A stretch of DNA of 64,000 bases from AR5 sp041497115. GTDB lineage: Bacteria; Methylomirabilota; Methylomirabilia; Rokubacteriales; CSP1-6. Of the stretch, positions 9,310 to 17,730 are shown in pieces. Position 1 is the first letter of the stretch. Every line of letters starts with the position of its first letter. Made by a program: the position numbers and the translations under genes. The DNA is taken from contig JBGQFW010000004.1 in the NCBI GenBank assembly GCA_041497115.1, positions 21,194 to 85,193 on the forward strand, written 5' to 3'. The notes beneath the pieces were generated by a model that worked only from the letters and a program-made list of their open reading frames with translations, ran no database searches and had not been told where the DNA came from.

Positions 9310-11627
9310 CGAGACGATGATACTGCACGTCGGGGGCGCAGCGACTCGGGGCGGATGGGCAGGGCGACGATGCGGATGCCGAGCGGGCGGACCGCGTCGG
9401 CGACGGCGTTGGCCAGCGCCGCGGGGGCGCCGATCGTGCCGCCCTCGCCCATCCCCTTCACGCCGCCCGGCATGATCGGCGACGGCGTTTCCACATGGCC
9501 GATCTCGAACGACGGCACCTCGTCGGCCCTCGGCAGCGCGTAGTCCATCAGCGTGCCGGTGAGGAGCTGGCCGTCGCCGTCGTAGACGATCGCCTCCCGC
9601 AGCGCCTCGCCGAGCCCCTGCGCGACGGCGCCGTGGATCTGCCCCTCGACGATCGTGGGATTCACGAGGGGGCCGCAGTCCTCCACCACGACGTAGCGGA
9701 GGACCTGCACGTGCCCGCTGTCGGCGTCCACCTCGACGACGGCGAGGTGCACCGCGCCCGAGAAGGTCGGGCCGGGCGGGTCGAAGTACACGGTGGCGCT
9801 CAGCCCGGGGCCAACGTCGCCCAGCCCGCCGCGCGGCGGCGAGTAGGCCAGCCGGGCGAGCTCGGCGATCGCCACCGTGCGGCCGGGAAAGCCGCGCACG
9901 TGCGCATGGCCGCGCTCGAGCACGACGTCCTCGGGCGCCGCCTCGAGCCGGCGCGCGGCGAGTGCCGCCAGCCGCGCGCGCACAAGATCGGCGGCGACCG
10001 CCACGCTCCCGCCGATCGCCACCGCGCCGCGGCTGCCGAAGGTGCCGCTGCCGATCGGCGTCGCCGCTGTGTCCGCCGGCGCCACCCGCACGCGGCCGGG
10101 GTCCACGCCGAGCCGATCGGCCACGACCTGCGCGATCGTGGTGGCGTGCCCCTGCCCCTGCGAGGGGAAGCTCGTGGCGCAGCGCACGCCCCCGTCGGGC
10201 TCCAGCGTGACCGTCGCCCCCTCCACGCCCGGCACGTCCTCCATCCCGCGGCGGCGGAACACGTCGGAGCCCATGCCGGTGTACTCCGTGTAGCAGGCCA
10301 GCCCGACGCCGACGAGGCGCCCGGCCGCGCGCGCCCGCGCCTGCTCGCGTCGAAGCGCGTCGTAGCCGGCCAGCGCCTGCGCCTGCGCGAGCGCGCGGGG
10401 GAAATCGCCGCTGTCGTAGGTCATGCCGCTCGCCGACGTGAACGGGTACGCCTCGCGCGGGATCAGGTTGCGCCGGCGGATCTCGACCGGATCGAGTCCG
10501 GTCCGCTCGGCGAGCAGATCCAGCATGCGCTCCATCGCGAAGGCGCCCATCGTCATGCCGACGCCGCGATACGCGCCGAGCGGCGGCTTGTTGGTCGCCA
10601 CCGCCGTCGCCTCCCACGCGTAGACCGGTGTGCGGTACGGCCCCGGCAGGATGGCGGCGGTGCCGAGCGGCTCCAGGGCGCCGGTGAGCGGATAGATGTG
10701 GTACGCGCCGGCGTCGGACACGACCCGCGCGCGCAGGCCGCGCACGACACCGTCGTCGCCGGCGGCGACCTCGACGTCCAGCCGCTGCTCCCGCGCGTGC
10801 GACGCCGCGGTGAGCTGCTCGCGCCGCTCCTCCACCCACTTCACCGGACGCCCGAGCCGCCGCGCGAGCGCGGCCACCGCGACGTCCTCGGGGAAGACGT
10901 GCGTCTTGAGGCCGAACGCGCCGCCGACATCGGGCACGAGCACGCGCACGCGGCCGGCGTCGAGGTCGAGGGCGGTGGCCAGCGCGGTGCGGAGGATGGA
11001 CGGCGTCTGCGACGATGCCCATACCGTCAGCGTGTCGCCGTCCCAGTCGGCGACGACGCCGCGCGGCTCCATCGGCACCGCCGCGCACCGCTCGTGGCGG
11101 AACGTCTCGCGCAGCACGACCGGCGCCTCCGCGAACGCGCGCTCGACGTCGCCGTGGCGCTGGGCGCGCGCGAACAGCACCCGCCCGGCCGCCAGCGCGT
11201 CGTCCAGCGTCGCCACCGCCGGCAGCGGCTCCCAGTGCACGCGAACGAGCTCGCGCGCATCGGCCGCCGCGTAGGCGTCCTCGGCGACGGCGGCCGCCAC
11301 CGCCTGGCCGGCGAAGACGGCCTCGTCGAGGGCCAGCGGCGGGCAGGCGGTCGGCGTGAAGCCGGGGCCGGTCAGTCGCGGCGCCAGCGGCCGCGCGCTT
11401 TCGCGCAGCTCGGCACCGGTGACCACCGCGACCACGCCGGGCAGCGCCCGCGCCGCGCCACCGTCGATCGCGCGGATGCGCGCACGGGCGTGGGGGCTGC
11501 GCACGAACGCGACAGAGAGCAGGCGCGGCAGCGCGACGTCGTCGAGATATCGGCCGCGGCCGCGCAGCAGCCGCGGGTCCTCCAGCCGCCGGAGGCGCTC
11601 GCCGGTGTAGCGGATCGAGGGGCTCAG
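9306..11627 (-). CDS. Xanthine dehydrogenase family molybdopterin-binding subunit
   Basis: 773-residue large subunit of a molybdenum hydroxylase. The N-terminal RLRRLEDPRLLRGRGRYLDD is typical of the family start; Mo-cofactor motifs include VGGAFGLKTHVFPED, LGAYRGVGM, SQGQGHATT and the base Glu in KGMGEGGTIG. The CO dehydrogenase active-site loop (AYRCSFR) is absent, so the substrate is probably a heterocycle or aldehyde. No FAD or [2Fe-2S] subunit is adjacent. No ATG or GTG occurs near the family start; a CTG at 11627 overlaps the LLM stop as CTGA, the same 4 nt geometry used throughout this operon, so I chose it as an unusual start. Confidence 0.85.
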   Translation of the reverse strand: MSPSIRYTGERLRRLEDPRLLRGRGRYLDDVALPRLLSVAFVRSPHARARIRAIDGGAARALPGVVAVVTGAELRESARPLAPRLTGPGFTPTACPPLALDEAVFAGQAVAAAVAEDAYAAADARELVRVHWEPLPAVATLDDALAAGRVLFARAQRHGDVERAFAEAPVVLRETFRHERCAAVPMEPRGVVADWDGDTLTVWASSQTPSILRTALATALDLDAGRVRVLVPDVGGAFGLKTHVFPEDVAVAALARRLGRPVKWVEERREQLTAASHAREQRLDVEVAAGDDGVVRGLRARVVSDAGAYHIYPLTGALEPLGTAAILPGPYRTPVYAWEATAVATNKPPLGAYRGVGMTMGAFAMERMLDLLAERTGLDPVEIRRRNLIPREAYPFTSASGMTYDSGDFPRALAQAQALAGYDALRREQARARAAGRLVGVGLACYTEYTGMGSDVFRRRGMEDVPGVEGATVTLEPDGGVRCATSFPSQGQGHATTIAQVVADRLGVDPGRVRVAPADTAATPIGSGTFGSRGAVAIGGSVAVAADLVRARLAALAARRLEAAPEDVVLERGHAHVRGFPGRTVAIAELARLAYSPPRGGLGDVGPGLSATVYFDPPGPTFSGAVHLAVVEVDADSGHVQVLRYVVVEDCGPLVNPTIVEGQIHGAVAQGLGEALREAIVYDGDGQLLTGTLMDYALPRADEVPSFEIGHVETPSPIMPGGVKGMGEGGTIGAPAALANAVADAVRPLGIRIVALPIRPESLRPRRAVSSSR
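9317..9322 (-). promoter_or_regulatory. -10-like hexamer TATCAT, 7 nt before ATG 9309
   Basis: Minus-strand TATCAT followed by 7 nt and the MoxR ATG, inside the 3' end of the upstream gene. It would give a leaderless mRNA for the MoxR-DUF58-transglutaminase set independent of the upstream operon. Confidence 0.4.
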
Positions 11628-12616
11628 CGCCCGCCCGTCACGCGCGGGAGGACGTCGCCGGCGATGAGCTCGAGCTGCTCGAGGCTCCAGTCGAGCGGGT
11701 TGAGAACGATCTGGTCCACGCCGCCATCCAGCGCGGCGATGCGGGCGCTGATACGCTCGGCCACCTCCTCGGCGGTGCCGAGCAGGTAGTAGGTCTTCCA
11801 GTAGTCGAGGTCCATCCCGGAGTAGACCTGGAAGTAGGGCGCCGCCGACTCCGGCCGCTCGCCCGGCTTGAGCACCCACACGAAGTTCGAGTACACGCGG
11901 CCGATACGCGCGGGGTCGCGGCCGTGCTCGCGGGCGAATCCCTGCACGCGCGCCCAGTCGCCCTTGACCATCTCCGGCGTCGCCGAGGAGTGCGGCACCC
12001 AGGTGTCGGCATACCGGGCGATGCGGCGCAGGACGGGCGCGATGTCGGGCACCGTCTGGCCGTAGACCTTCTCGGAGGGCTGCGTCCCGCCCCCGATCCA
12101 GATGGGCGGGTGCGGCTGCTGCAGCGGCTTGGGATCGATGGTGAGATTCTGAAAGCGATAGTACGTGCCCCGGAAGGTCACGTTGTCGCCGGCCCACAGC
12201 GACGTCAGGGCTTCGATCGCCTCGCTGGTGCGCGGGCCGCGCTCGCGGTAGGGCACGCCCATGAGGGCAAACTCCTCCTCGTGCCAGCCGACGCCGACAC
12301 CGAGGATCGTGCGGCCGCCCGAGAGGACGTCGAGCGTCGCCCACTCCTTGGCGAAGTACACGGGGTTGCGCAGCGGCAGCACCAGCACCATCGTGCCGAG
12401 GCGGATGGTGCGTGTCACGCCGGCGAGCGCCGCCAGCGTCGTCATCGCCTCCAGCCACGTGCAGGCGTAGGCCGGCGGCGTGAGCAGCAGGTGATCGATG
12501 GTCACCGCGCTCTCGAAGCCGAGGTCCTCGGCGCGCCTCAGGTAGGCGCCCATCGCGTCGAGCCTCGCCGTCTTCGGCCCCAGCGCGAAGCTGGGGATCC
12601 GCAGGCCGTAGCGCAT
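11624..12616 (-). CDS. LLM-class flavin-dependent oxidoreductase (F420-type)
   Basis: 330-residue TIM-barrel oxidoreductase of the luciferase-like monooxygenase class. It starts MRYGLRIPSFALGP; later family hallmarks are ESAVTIDHLLL, RTIRLGTMVLVLPLRNP, the glycine-rich ILGVGVGWHEEEF turn and HPPIWIGGG. Members use F420 or FMN to reduce or oxygenate diverse substrates; which one cannot be decided here, but F420 is supported by similar genes elsewhere in the window. It ends in a CTGA overlap with the molybdenum hydroxylase subunit and begins 2 nt after the nicotinamidase-like gene. Confidence 0.92.
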   Translation of the reverse strand: MRYGLRIPSFALGPKTARLDAMGAYLRRAEDLGFESAVTIDHLLLTPPAYACTWLEAMTTLAALAGVTRTIRLGTMVLVLPLRNPVYFAKEWATLDVLSGGRTILGVGVGWHEEEFALMGVPYRERGPRTSEAIEALTSLWAGDNVTFRGTYYRFQNLTIDPKPLQQPHPPIWIGGGTQPSEKVYGQTVPDIAPVLRRIARYADTWVPHSSATPEMVKGDWARVQGFAREHGRDPARIGRVYSNFVWVLKPGERPESAAPYFQVYSGMDLDYWKTYYLLGTAEEVAERISARIAALDGGVDQIVLNPLDWSLEQLELIAGDVLPRVTGGR

Positions 12617-12618
12617 CG

Positions 12619-13350
12619 TCAGCCTGCCGGAAACTCGATGGCGGAAGACTGCAGCCGCTGCACGCCGGCGCCCGTCATGTCCTGCCACGCCTTGGCCAGC
12701 GAGCCGCCCGCGTCGATGCCGCGAGTGGCGTCCTCGATCACCGCCGCGTCGAACCCCGCCTTGCGGGCGTCGAGCGCCGACCACGCCACGCAGAAGTCGG
12801 TGGCGAGACCGACGAGGAACACCCGCTTCAGACCCCGCTCGCGCAGGTAGCCGGTGAGGCCGGTCGGGGTCTTGCCGTCGGCCTCGTTGAACGCCGAGTA
12901 GGAGTCCACCTGGCGGCGGTAGCCCTTGCGGATCACCAGCTCGGCGTGCGGGATGCTGAGGGCCGGATGCAGGTTCGCGTCGGGCGTGCCCTGCACGCAG
13001 TGATCGGGCCACAGGACCTGCGTCCCGTACGGCAGCGACACCGTCTCGAACGGCTTCCGGCCTGGGTGGCTGGAGGCGAACGAGATGTGGCCCGGCGTGT
13101 GCCAGTCCTGCGTGAGCACGACGTGGTCGAACGCCCGGGCGAGCCGGTTGATGAGCGGCACGATCTGGTCACCGCCGGTGACGGGCAGCGTGCCGCCGGG
13201 CACGAAGCAGTTCTGGACGTCCACCACCAGCAGCACGTCCTGCGGCCCGGGCTTGATCTTGCCCTGCGCCGGCGCCGGCGACGACCACGCGGCCACGACG
13301 GCGGCGGCGGCCGCCCCGGCGAGAAACTCGCGACGATCACACGACGTCAT
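12619..13350 (-). CDS. Tat-exported nicotinamidase/isochorismatase-family hydrolase
   Basis: 243-residue cysteine hydrolase with a twin-arginine signal (CDRREFLAGAAAAAVVAAW, cut near PAPAQ). The PncA-like triad is visible: Asp in VVDVQNCFVPGG, Lys in VIRKGYRRQVDSYSAF and Cys in VGLATDFCVAWSAL; metal-binding DWHTPGH and HCVQGT are also typical of nicotinamidase. Reaction if PncA-like: nicotinamide to nicotinate plus ammonia, here outside the cytoplasm, which is uncommon. Of two ATGs, 13350 is preferred because GGGGAGG lies 6 nt upstream of it, whereas the ATG at 13356 abuts that site. Confidence 0.85.
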   Translation of the reverse strand: MTSCDRREFLAGAAAAAVVAAWSSPAPAQGKIKPGPQDVLLVVDVQNCFVPGGTLPVTGGDQIVPLINRLARAFDHVVLTQDWHTPGHISFASSHPGRKPFETVSLPYGTQVLWPDHCVQGTPDANLHPALSIPHAELVIRKGYRRQVDSYSAFNEADGKTPTGLTGYLRERGLKRVFLVGLATDFCVAWSALDARKAGFDAAVIEDATRGIDAGGSLAKAWQDMTGAGVQRLQSSAIEFPAG

Positions 13351-13367
13351 GGTCATCCTCCCCGGGC

Positions 13368-13940
13368 TCAGCGCAGCCCGTCCTCTTTCTTCGCCTCGTC
13401 CTTGGTGAGCCCGCCGATGCGCGGGTGCGGGCGGCCGCCGTCGGTCACGACGACGATCAGCACGATCTCGTCGGCGCGCGGCGCGTCGGCCACGCGCACC
13501 TCCATCGCGTCGTAGTGCGTGCGCACGAAGGCGGCGTCCTTGAAGTGCAGCGGCACGTCGATGGCGGTGCCGGGCCCGCCGAGCTTCTTGGCCGACGGGA
13601 TGATCGCCTTGCCGCCGCCCACCGCGGCGCGCAGCGGGGCGCCGAGCTTGGGGTGCAGCAGCGCGGCGGCGTGCTCGTACTCGCCCCGCTCGCCCACGAT
13701 CGCCGCCTTGCCGTAGGACTCCGCCGGCGCCCCGAGCGCCTCGGTGGCCTTCTTGGCCAGCAGCGCTCCCAGCTCCTCGCCGGCGTCCACCAGCAGCGCG
13801 AGGTCGTCCACGAAGCGGCCGGCGAACGGGTTCTCGACCACCGCCACCGCCGCCGCCTTGCGCAGGGGCCGCTTGGTCTCGCGGCCACCGTCGCTCAGGA
13901 TCTCCTCCACCACCGTCACCAGCTTGCGGATCTTCGTCAT
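13368..13940 (-). CDS. Amino acid synthesis (AA_synth, DUF1185) family protein
   Basis: 190-residue soluble protein matching the AA_synth family by its start KLVTVVEEILSDGG, by VAVVENPFAGRFVDDL, by GKAAIVGERGEYEH and GAPLRAAVGGGKAIIPSAKK. Biochemical role is not established; homologues are often beside amidohydrolase genes, and an enamidase lies 1.4 kb upstream. Start ATG 13940 overlaps the DUF1015 stop (ATGA), and the stop lies 17 nt before the nicotinamidase-like start, so one transcript is likely. Confidence 0.85.
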   Translation of the reverse strand: MTKIRKLVTVVEEILSDGGRETKRPLRKAAAVAVVENPFAGRFVDDLALLVDAGEELGALLAKKATEALGAPAESYGKAAIVGERGEYEHAAALLHPKLGAPLRAAVGGGKAIIPSAKKLGGPGTAIDVPLHFKDAAFVRTHYDAMEVRVADAPRADEIVLIVVVTDGGRPHPRIGGLTKDEAKKEDGLR

Positions 13941-15187
13941 GGCCCCTCCCCCAACCGATGGAACACCAGGCCGTCGAGCAGCTTGGGATAGAAGTGGGTG
14001 GACTTCTGCGGCAGCACCTCACCGCCCCGCACGACCGCCTGCAGCTCGTCGGCGGTCGTCGGCGCGATGAGAAACGCCGCCTGGCACCGGGCCTCACGCG
14101 CCCAGCGCACCGCCTCCGCCTGGTCGGCGGTGTACTCCACGTGCGTCCGGGCGTCGAGGCTCGCGTCGTCGATGCCGAGCAGCGGGCGCAGCAGCCCCTC
14201 GTGGAGCACCGAGACCGCCAGCCGCCGCCACGCCGGCGACGTGCCGGCCGGCCACGCGATGCGCTCGCCGGCCTCGGGCCGGAGGGTGAGCACCGCCGCC
14301 TCGCCCCCCGCCACCACGCCCAGCCGCGCCGGCGCCGGCTGGAACGCGAGCGGATCGTCGAGCGGACTCGCGTCGAACCAGCGGCGCGCCTCGGCGAGAA
14401 CCCGGTCGAGCGAGAACCCCGGCACGTCGTGCACGAGCCGGTGGTTCGGCAGGATCGTCAGCCCGGGAGCCTCCAGGGTGAAGAACGCCATCAGCTTGTC
14501 GTCGGCGCCGGGGTGGCCCCGCGCGTACTCCACCGCCGTCTCGTAGCGGTGATGGCCGTCGGCAATGATCACCTGGGCGGGCGCCATCAGGGCCTGCACG
14601 CGCGCGATCGCCCCGGCATCGGTGATCCGCCACAGGCGATGCGTCTCGCCGCGCAGGTCGCGCGCCTCCGCCACCGGCTCGCCGGCGGGCGCGGTGGCGG
14701 CCCGCAGCCGTCCCGCGGGATCGGCGGTCAGCATGAAGAGCAGGCCGACGTCGGCGCCGGTCATCTCGAGATGCCGCAGCCGCTCCTGCTTGGGGCCGGC
14801 GTGCGTGCGCTCGTGGGGCAGCACGATCCCGCGCGCGTAGTCGCTCACCTCGCCGAGCGCGACGAAGCCCGTGCGCGTGACCTCGCGGCCGCCCGCCCGG
14901 TAGGTCTGGGTGTAGGGATAGATCGCCGGCGAGGCCTCGCGCGCCCACACGCCGTCGGCCAGCCACCGCGCCAGCGTCTCCTGCGCGCGCCGGTACTTGT
15001 CCGGCGTCTCGCCGGCGCGCGCCTCGTCGCGCGGCCAGGTGACGCGCACGATGTTGTCGGGGCTCAGCGCGTACAGCCGCTCCTGCGTCTCGGGGCTGAT
15101 CTGGTCGTAGGGCGGTGCGACGACCTTGCTGACATCGCGCTCGCGCCCGATGGCGTGGCGATAGCCGCGAAAGGGCTTGACTAGCAT
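13937..15187 (-). CDS. DUF1015 family protein (HTH-like, SerK-related)
   Basis: 416-residue cytoplasmic protein of the DUF1015 family. Family blocks seen are MLVKPFRGYR at the start, VVAPPYDQISPE, an IYPYTQTYRAGG strand, LPHERTHAGPKQERL, and IIADGHHRYETAVEYARGH with the conserved DGHHR. Relatives include archaeal free-serine kinase SerK, but kinase activity cannot be inferred at this distance. ATG 15187 was chosen because the family begins MxxKPF; a start at 15220 would add 11 poorly conserved residues. It overlaps AA_synth by 4 nt. Confidence 0.88.
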   Translation of the reverse strand: MLVKPFRGYRHAIGRERDVSKVVAPPYDQISPETQERLYALSPDNIVRVTWPRDEARAGETPDKYRRAQETLARWLADGVWAREASPAIYPYTQTYRAGGREVTRTGFVALGEVSDYARGIVLPHERTHAGPKQERLRHLEMTGADVGLLFMLTADPAGRLRAATAPAGEPVAEARDLRGETHRLWRITDAGAIARVQALMAPAQVIIADGHHRYETAVEYARGHPGADDKLMAFFTLEAPGLTILPNHRLVHDVPGFSLDRVLAEARRWFDASPLDDPLAFQPAPARLGVVAGGEAAVLTLRPEAGERIAWPAGTSPAWRRLAVSVLHEGLLRPLLGIDDASLDARTHVEYTADQAEAVRWAREARCQAAFLIAPTTADELQAVVRGGEVLPQKSTHFYPKLLDGLVFHRLGEGP

Positions 15188-15197
15188 GGCCGTTGTC

Positions 15198-15245
15198 GCG
15201 GGGTTGCGCGAGGACGCCATGTCTGTTGGAGCGGGGTTGCGCGAG
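15198..15245. repeat. Two 15 bp direct repeats, 33 bp apart
   Basis: GCGGGGTTGCGCGAG occurs at 15198-15212 and again at 15231-15245, just upstream of the DUF1015 start. No function is evident; it could be a tandem duplication or an operator pair. Confidence 0.5.
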
Positions 15246-15296
15246 CTCGCATAGAAGCGCAGGTGGCCTGTCTCAGGAGGGAGTGGCTCCGCACGC

Positions 15297-16472
15297 CTAG
15301 TGGCCCGCGGCGTTAGGCCCCGCGCCCTTGACGACTTCGGCGGCTCTCAGGGCGGGCGGGGTGTTGCGGCTGCGGGCGATCGTGATCGTGCCGTCGACGA
15401 GGACCATGGAGACGCCGGGCAGGTCGCCGGCGGCCAGCGCGCCCATCGCGTCGCGGGCGATCGAGCCGATCGGCGCGTCGCACACGACCAGATCGGCCTC
15501 GCGCCCCTCGGCGACGACGCCGCGGTTGAGCCGATACACGCGTGCCGTGTTGCCGGTGGCGCACGCCACCGCCTCGGCGGGCGGCAGCCCGCCGAGCGCC
15601 GCCAGCAGCGTCAGCGTGCGCAGCACCCCGAGGGGAATGACGCCGGTGCCGGAGGGGGCGTCGTTGCCGACGATGACGCGGCCGATGGCCCGCGCGTCCA
15701 TCGCCGTCCGCAGCGTGTGCAGCGCGGTCTTCACGTTGCCGCACTGCACGATCTCGAGCGCCATGTCGGTGGCCACCAGCCGCTCGATCTCCGCCGGCGA
15801 CATGGACGTGGTGCCGCCGTTGATGTGGCCGACCACGTGGGGCTGCGCCTCCAGCACGACGTCGGCGTCGATCGGGCTCGAGCCGGCGATGGACGGCCCG
15901 CCGGTGTGGATCGTGACCGTCATCCCGTGCTGCTTGGCCCAGCGCACCATCGGCGCCGCGTCCTTGCCCGTCTTCACCGAGCCCAGGCCGATCTCGCCGA
16001 CGAGCTTGACGCCCGCCGCCGCCATCTCGGCGAAGTCCGCCTCGGTCAGCCCCAGCTCGAGGATCGGCGCGCCCGCCTCCACCTTGACGCCGCCCGGGCG
16101 GAAGGCCGCGTAGGCCTTGGCGGCGACGATGGCGAGGGCCTTGAGGCCGACCACGTCCCGGGGCCGCCCCGGCAGGTGCACCTCGCCCGCCGAGATCGCG
16201 GTGGTGACGCCGCCGTGCATCGCCGACTCGAGGAAGTCCATCGCGCGCTGGCGCGGCGTGAAGTCACCGAAGACCGGATGGACGTGCGAGTCGATGAGGC
16301 CGGGCATCACGGTGGTGCCGCGGGCGTCGATCACGGTGTCGGCGTCCTCGTCGAGGCCGCGGCCGACGGCGGCGATGAGGCCGTCGCGCACCAGGATCGA
16401 GTCGGCATCGAGCACGGGGCGGCGGAGGTCGCCGCTGACGAGGAGACCGATGTTGCGGAGGAGGGTCTTCAT
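15297..16472 (-). CDS. ena: Enamidase (6-oxo-tetrahydronicotinate amidohydrolase)
   Basis: 391-residue cyclic amidohydrolase closely resembling Eubacterium barkeri enamidase, which opens 1,4,5,6-tetrahydro-6-oxonicotinate to 2-formylglutarate plus ammonia in nicotinate fermentation. Shared features recalled from that protein: IGLLVSGDLRRPVLDADSI-type start, PGLIDSHVHPVFGDFTPRQR metal site, HGGVTTAISAGE, MTVTIHTGGPSI, VGHINGGTTS, MEIVQCGN-like segment, VIVGNDAPSGTGVIPLG and the terminal RSRNTPPA. Zn/Fe ligands (HxH, the HTGG and HINGG histidines, Asp in GNDAPSG) are all present. It follows its likely GntR regulator by 15 nt. The other nicotinate-fermentation enzymes are not in this window. Confidence 0.85.
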   Translation of the reverse strand: MKTLLRNIGLLVSGDLRRPVLDADSILVRDGLIAAVGRGLDEDADTVIDARGTTVMPGLIDSHVHPVFGDFTPRQRAMDFLESAMHGGVTTAISAGEVHLPGRPRDVVGLKALAIVAAKAYAAFRPGGVKVEAGAPILELGLTEADFAEMAAAGVKLVGEIGLGSVKTGKDAAPMVRWAKQHGMTVTIHTGGPSIAGSSPIDADVVLEAQPHVVGHINGGTTSMSPAEIERLVATDMALEIVQCGNVKTALHTLRTAMDARAIGRVIVGNDAPSGTGVIPLGVLRTLTLLAALGGLPPAEAVACATGNTARVYRLNRGVVAEGREADLVVCDAPIGSIARDAMGALAAGDLPGVSMVLVDGTITIARSRNTPPALRAAEVVKGAGPNAAGH

Positions 16473-16487
16473 GGCCGCCCCCCGAAT

Positions 16488-17195
16488 CTACGCGGAGGCG
16501 GCGCTCCGGTCCAGGCTCGCCTGCACCTCCTCGATGTGGGCGGCCATGATCGCGCGCGCCTCGCCGGCCTTGCGGGCGGCGACCGCCTCGTAGATGCGCC
16601 GGTGGGCGGCGTCGACCTCGGCGCTGTCGGCGTCGGCGAACTGCACGCGCGGCGCCACCACATCGGCCTCCAGCACCATGAGGGCGTGGGTGACCACCGC
16701 GTGGACGGGATTGCGGGCGGCGTCGGCGAGCAGCCGGTGGAACTCGATGTCGAAGCGGCGTGGCTCGCCGCCGTCGGCGGCGGTGGCGGTGCGCTGCTCG
16801 AGCGCGGCCAGCAGCCCCTTGAGCTCGGCATCGGTCGCGCGCTGGGCGGCGAGGAACGCGACCTCGGGCTCGATGAGGCGGCGGGCCTCGATGAGCTGGG
16901 CGCGTGACAGCCCCTTCAGGCGGAAGAGCGTCGCGAAGTCGCGGATGAGCGGCCGATCGTCGGCCTCGCGCACGAAGTAGCCGCCGGTCGAGCCCTGCCG
17001 CACCTCCACGAGGCCGCGCAGCTCGAGCGTGCGCAGCGCCTCGCGCACGGCGACGCGGCTGGCCTTGAGGTCGCGGGCCAGCTGGCGCTCGGGCGGCAGC
17101 TTCTGCCCCTGGCGCAACCGGCCCTCGTAGATCGCGCGCTCGACGTGAGCGACGATCTGCTCGTACACGCGCGGTGTTCTGGTTCCAGCGGCCAT
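16488..17195 (-). CDS. GntR/FadR-family transcriptional regulator
   Basis: 235-residue repressor-type regulator. The N-terminal winged helix (residues about 8-75) contains YEGRLRQGQKLPPERQLA and SRVAVREALRTLELRGLVEV; the C-terminal all-helical FCD ligand domain carries DIEFHRLLADAARNP and a metal-binding His set. Lying directly upstream of enamidase on the same strand, it probably controls that gene in response to a catabolic intermediate. ATG 17195 was chosen since the family motif starts 10 residues later; an upstream start at 17408 would be antisense to the lipoprotein gene. Confidence 0.9.
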   Translation of the reverse strand: MAAGTRTPRVYEQIVAHVERAIYEGRLRQGQKLPPERQLARDLKASRVAVREALRTLELRGLVEVRQGSTGGYFVREADDRPLIRDFATLFRLKGLSRAQLIEARRLIEPEVAFLAAQRATDAELKGLLAALEQRTATAADGGEPRRFDIEFHRLLADAARNPVHAVVTHALMVLEADVVAPRVQFADADSAEVDAAHRRIYEAVAARKAGEARAIMAAHIEEVQASLDRSAASA

Positions 17196-17249
17196 GGTCG
17201 CGTCACTGTCCGGCCAAACGCCGCCGAAGTCAAGCGGGCGCCGGTGTGG

Positions 17250-17255
17250 GACAAT
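17250..17255 (+). promoter_or_regulatory. -10-like hexamer GACAAT, 7 nt before ATG 17263
   Basis: GACAAT is followed by 7 nt and the lipoprotein ATG with no Shine-Dalgarno, again a leaderless-type arrangement. It differs from the consensus TA at the first base. Confidence 0.3.
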
Positions 17256-17262
17256 CGCGTCG

Positions 17263-17556
17263 ATGCGCCACGTGAGTCTCGCGCTGCCCGTGCTCGCCGC
17301 CGCCCTGCTGTCGGGGTGCGCGAGCCTCGCCTGCACGCCCATCAGCGTCGTGGTCGAGCGCAAGGAGGAGCGCCCACGGCTGCGCACCGAGATACGCGGG
17401 TACCGCACCGATCCGACCGGGCGCGTCGTGGAGGATCGTCGCGACGTGATCGAGCCGGAGTACTGGGTGCGCGGCGACGACGGGCGCTGGTACCGGGTGG
17501 ACGAGCCCGTCTGGCGCGAGGCGGCGCCCGGCCGCGCGCTGTCCGTGTGTCCCTGA
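17263..17556 (+). CDS. Small predicted lipoprotein
   Basis: 97-residue protein with a lipoprotein signal: hydrophobic ALPVLAAALLSGC, lipobox LSGC with the acylated Cys near residue 18. The mature part is charged and ends in a YWVRGDDGRWYRVDEPVW segment with aromatic pairs. I do not recognise a family. ATG 17263 is preferred to an in-frame GTG 23 codons upstream because it places the signal peptide at the N-terminus. It is divergent from the GntR gene. Confidence 0.7.
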   Translation: MRHVSLALPVLAAALLSGCASLACTPISVVVERKEERPRLRTEIRGYRTDPTGRVVEDRRDVIEPEYWVRGDDGRWYRVDEPVWREAAPGRALSVCP

Positions 17557-17609
17557 GCGCCCTGCCGTCACCTCGCTGACTCCGAGTGTCGGCCGCCTGT
17601 CACGCGCGG

Positions 17610-17632
17610 CGCCGTCGCCCGTCGCGACGGCG
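17610..17632 (+). terminator. Hairpin after lipoprotein gene (possible terminator)
   Basis: CGCCGTCGC (17610-17618) pairs with GCGACGGCG (17624-17632) around a 5 nt loop. Only a short TTT occurs about 15 nt later, so an intrinsic terminator is possible but weak. The rest of the 174 nt gap to the OmpA gene shows nothing else. Confidence 0.3.
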
Positions 17633-17730
17633 CGCAATCGCGCGCGTTTCCGTCGCTGGCTCGCTCGTTGCAGCCCTGCCGCCGGCAACAACGGATCTCG
17701 TGCAGTGACGGATTGACAGGAGGGACGATC

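Noticed and set aside
9306..11627. Identification as CO dehydrogenase large subunit (CoxL)
   Set aside because: The diagnostic AYRCSFR loop is absent and CoxM/CoxS are not adjacent.
9495..11789. Long plus-strand frame
   Set aside because: Antisense shadow of the molybdenum hydroxylase gene; low-complexity Arg/His/Gly composition.
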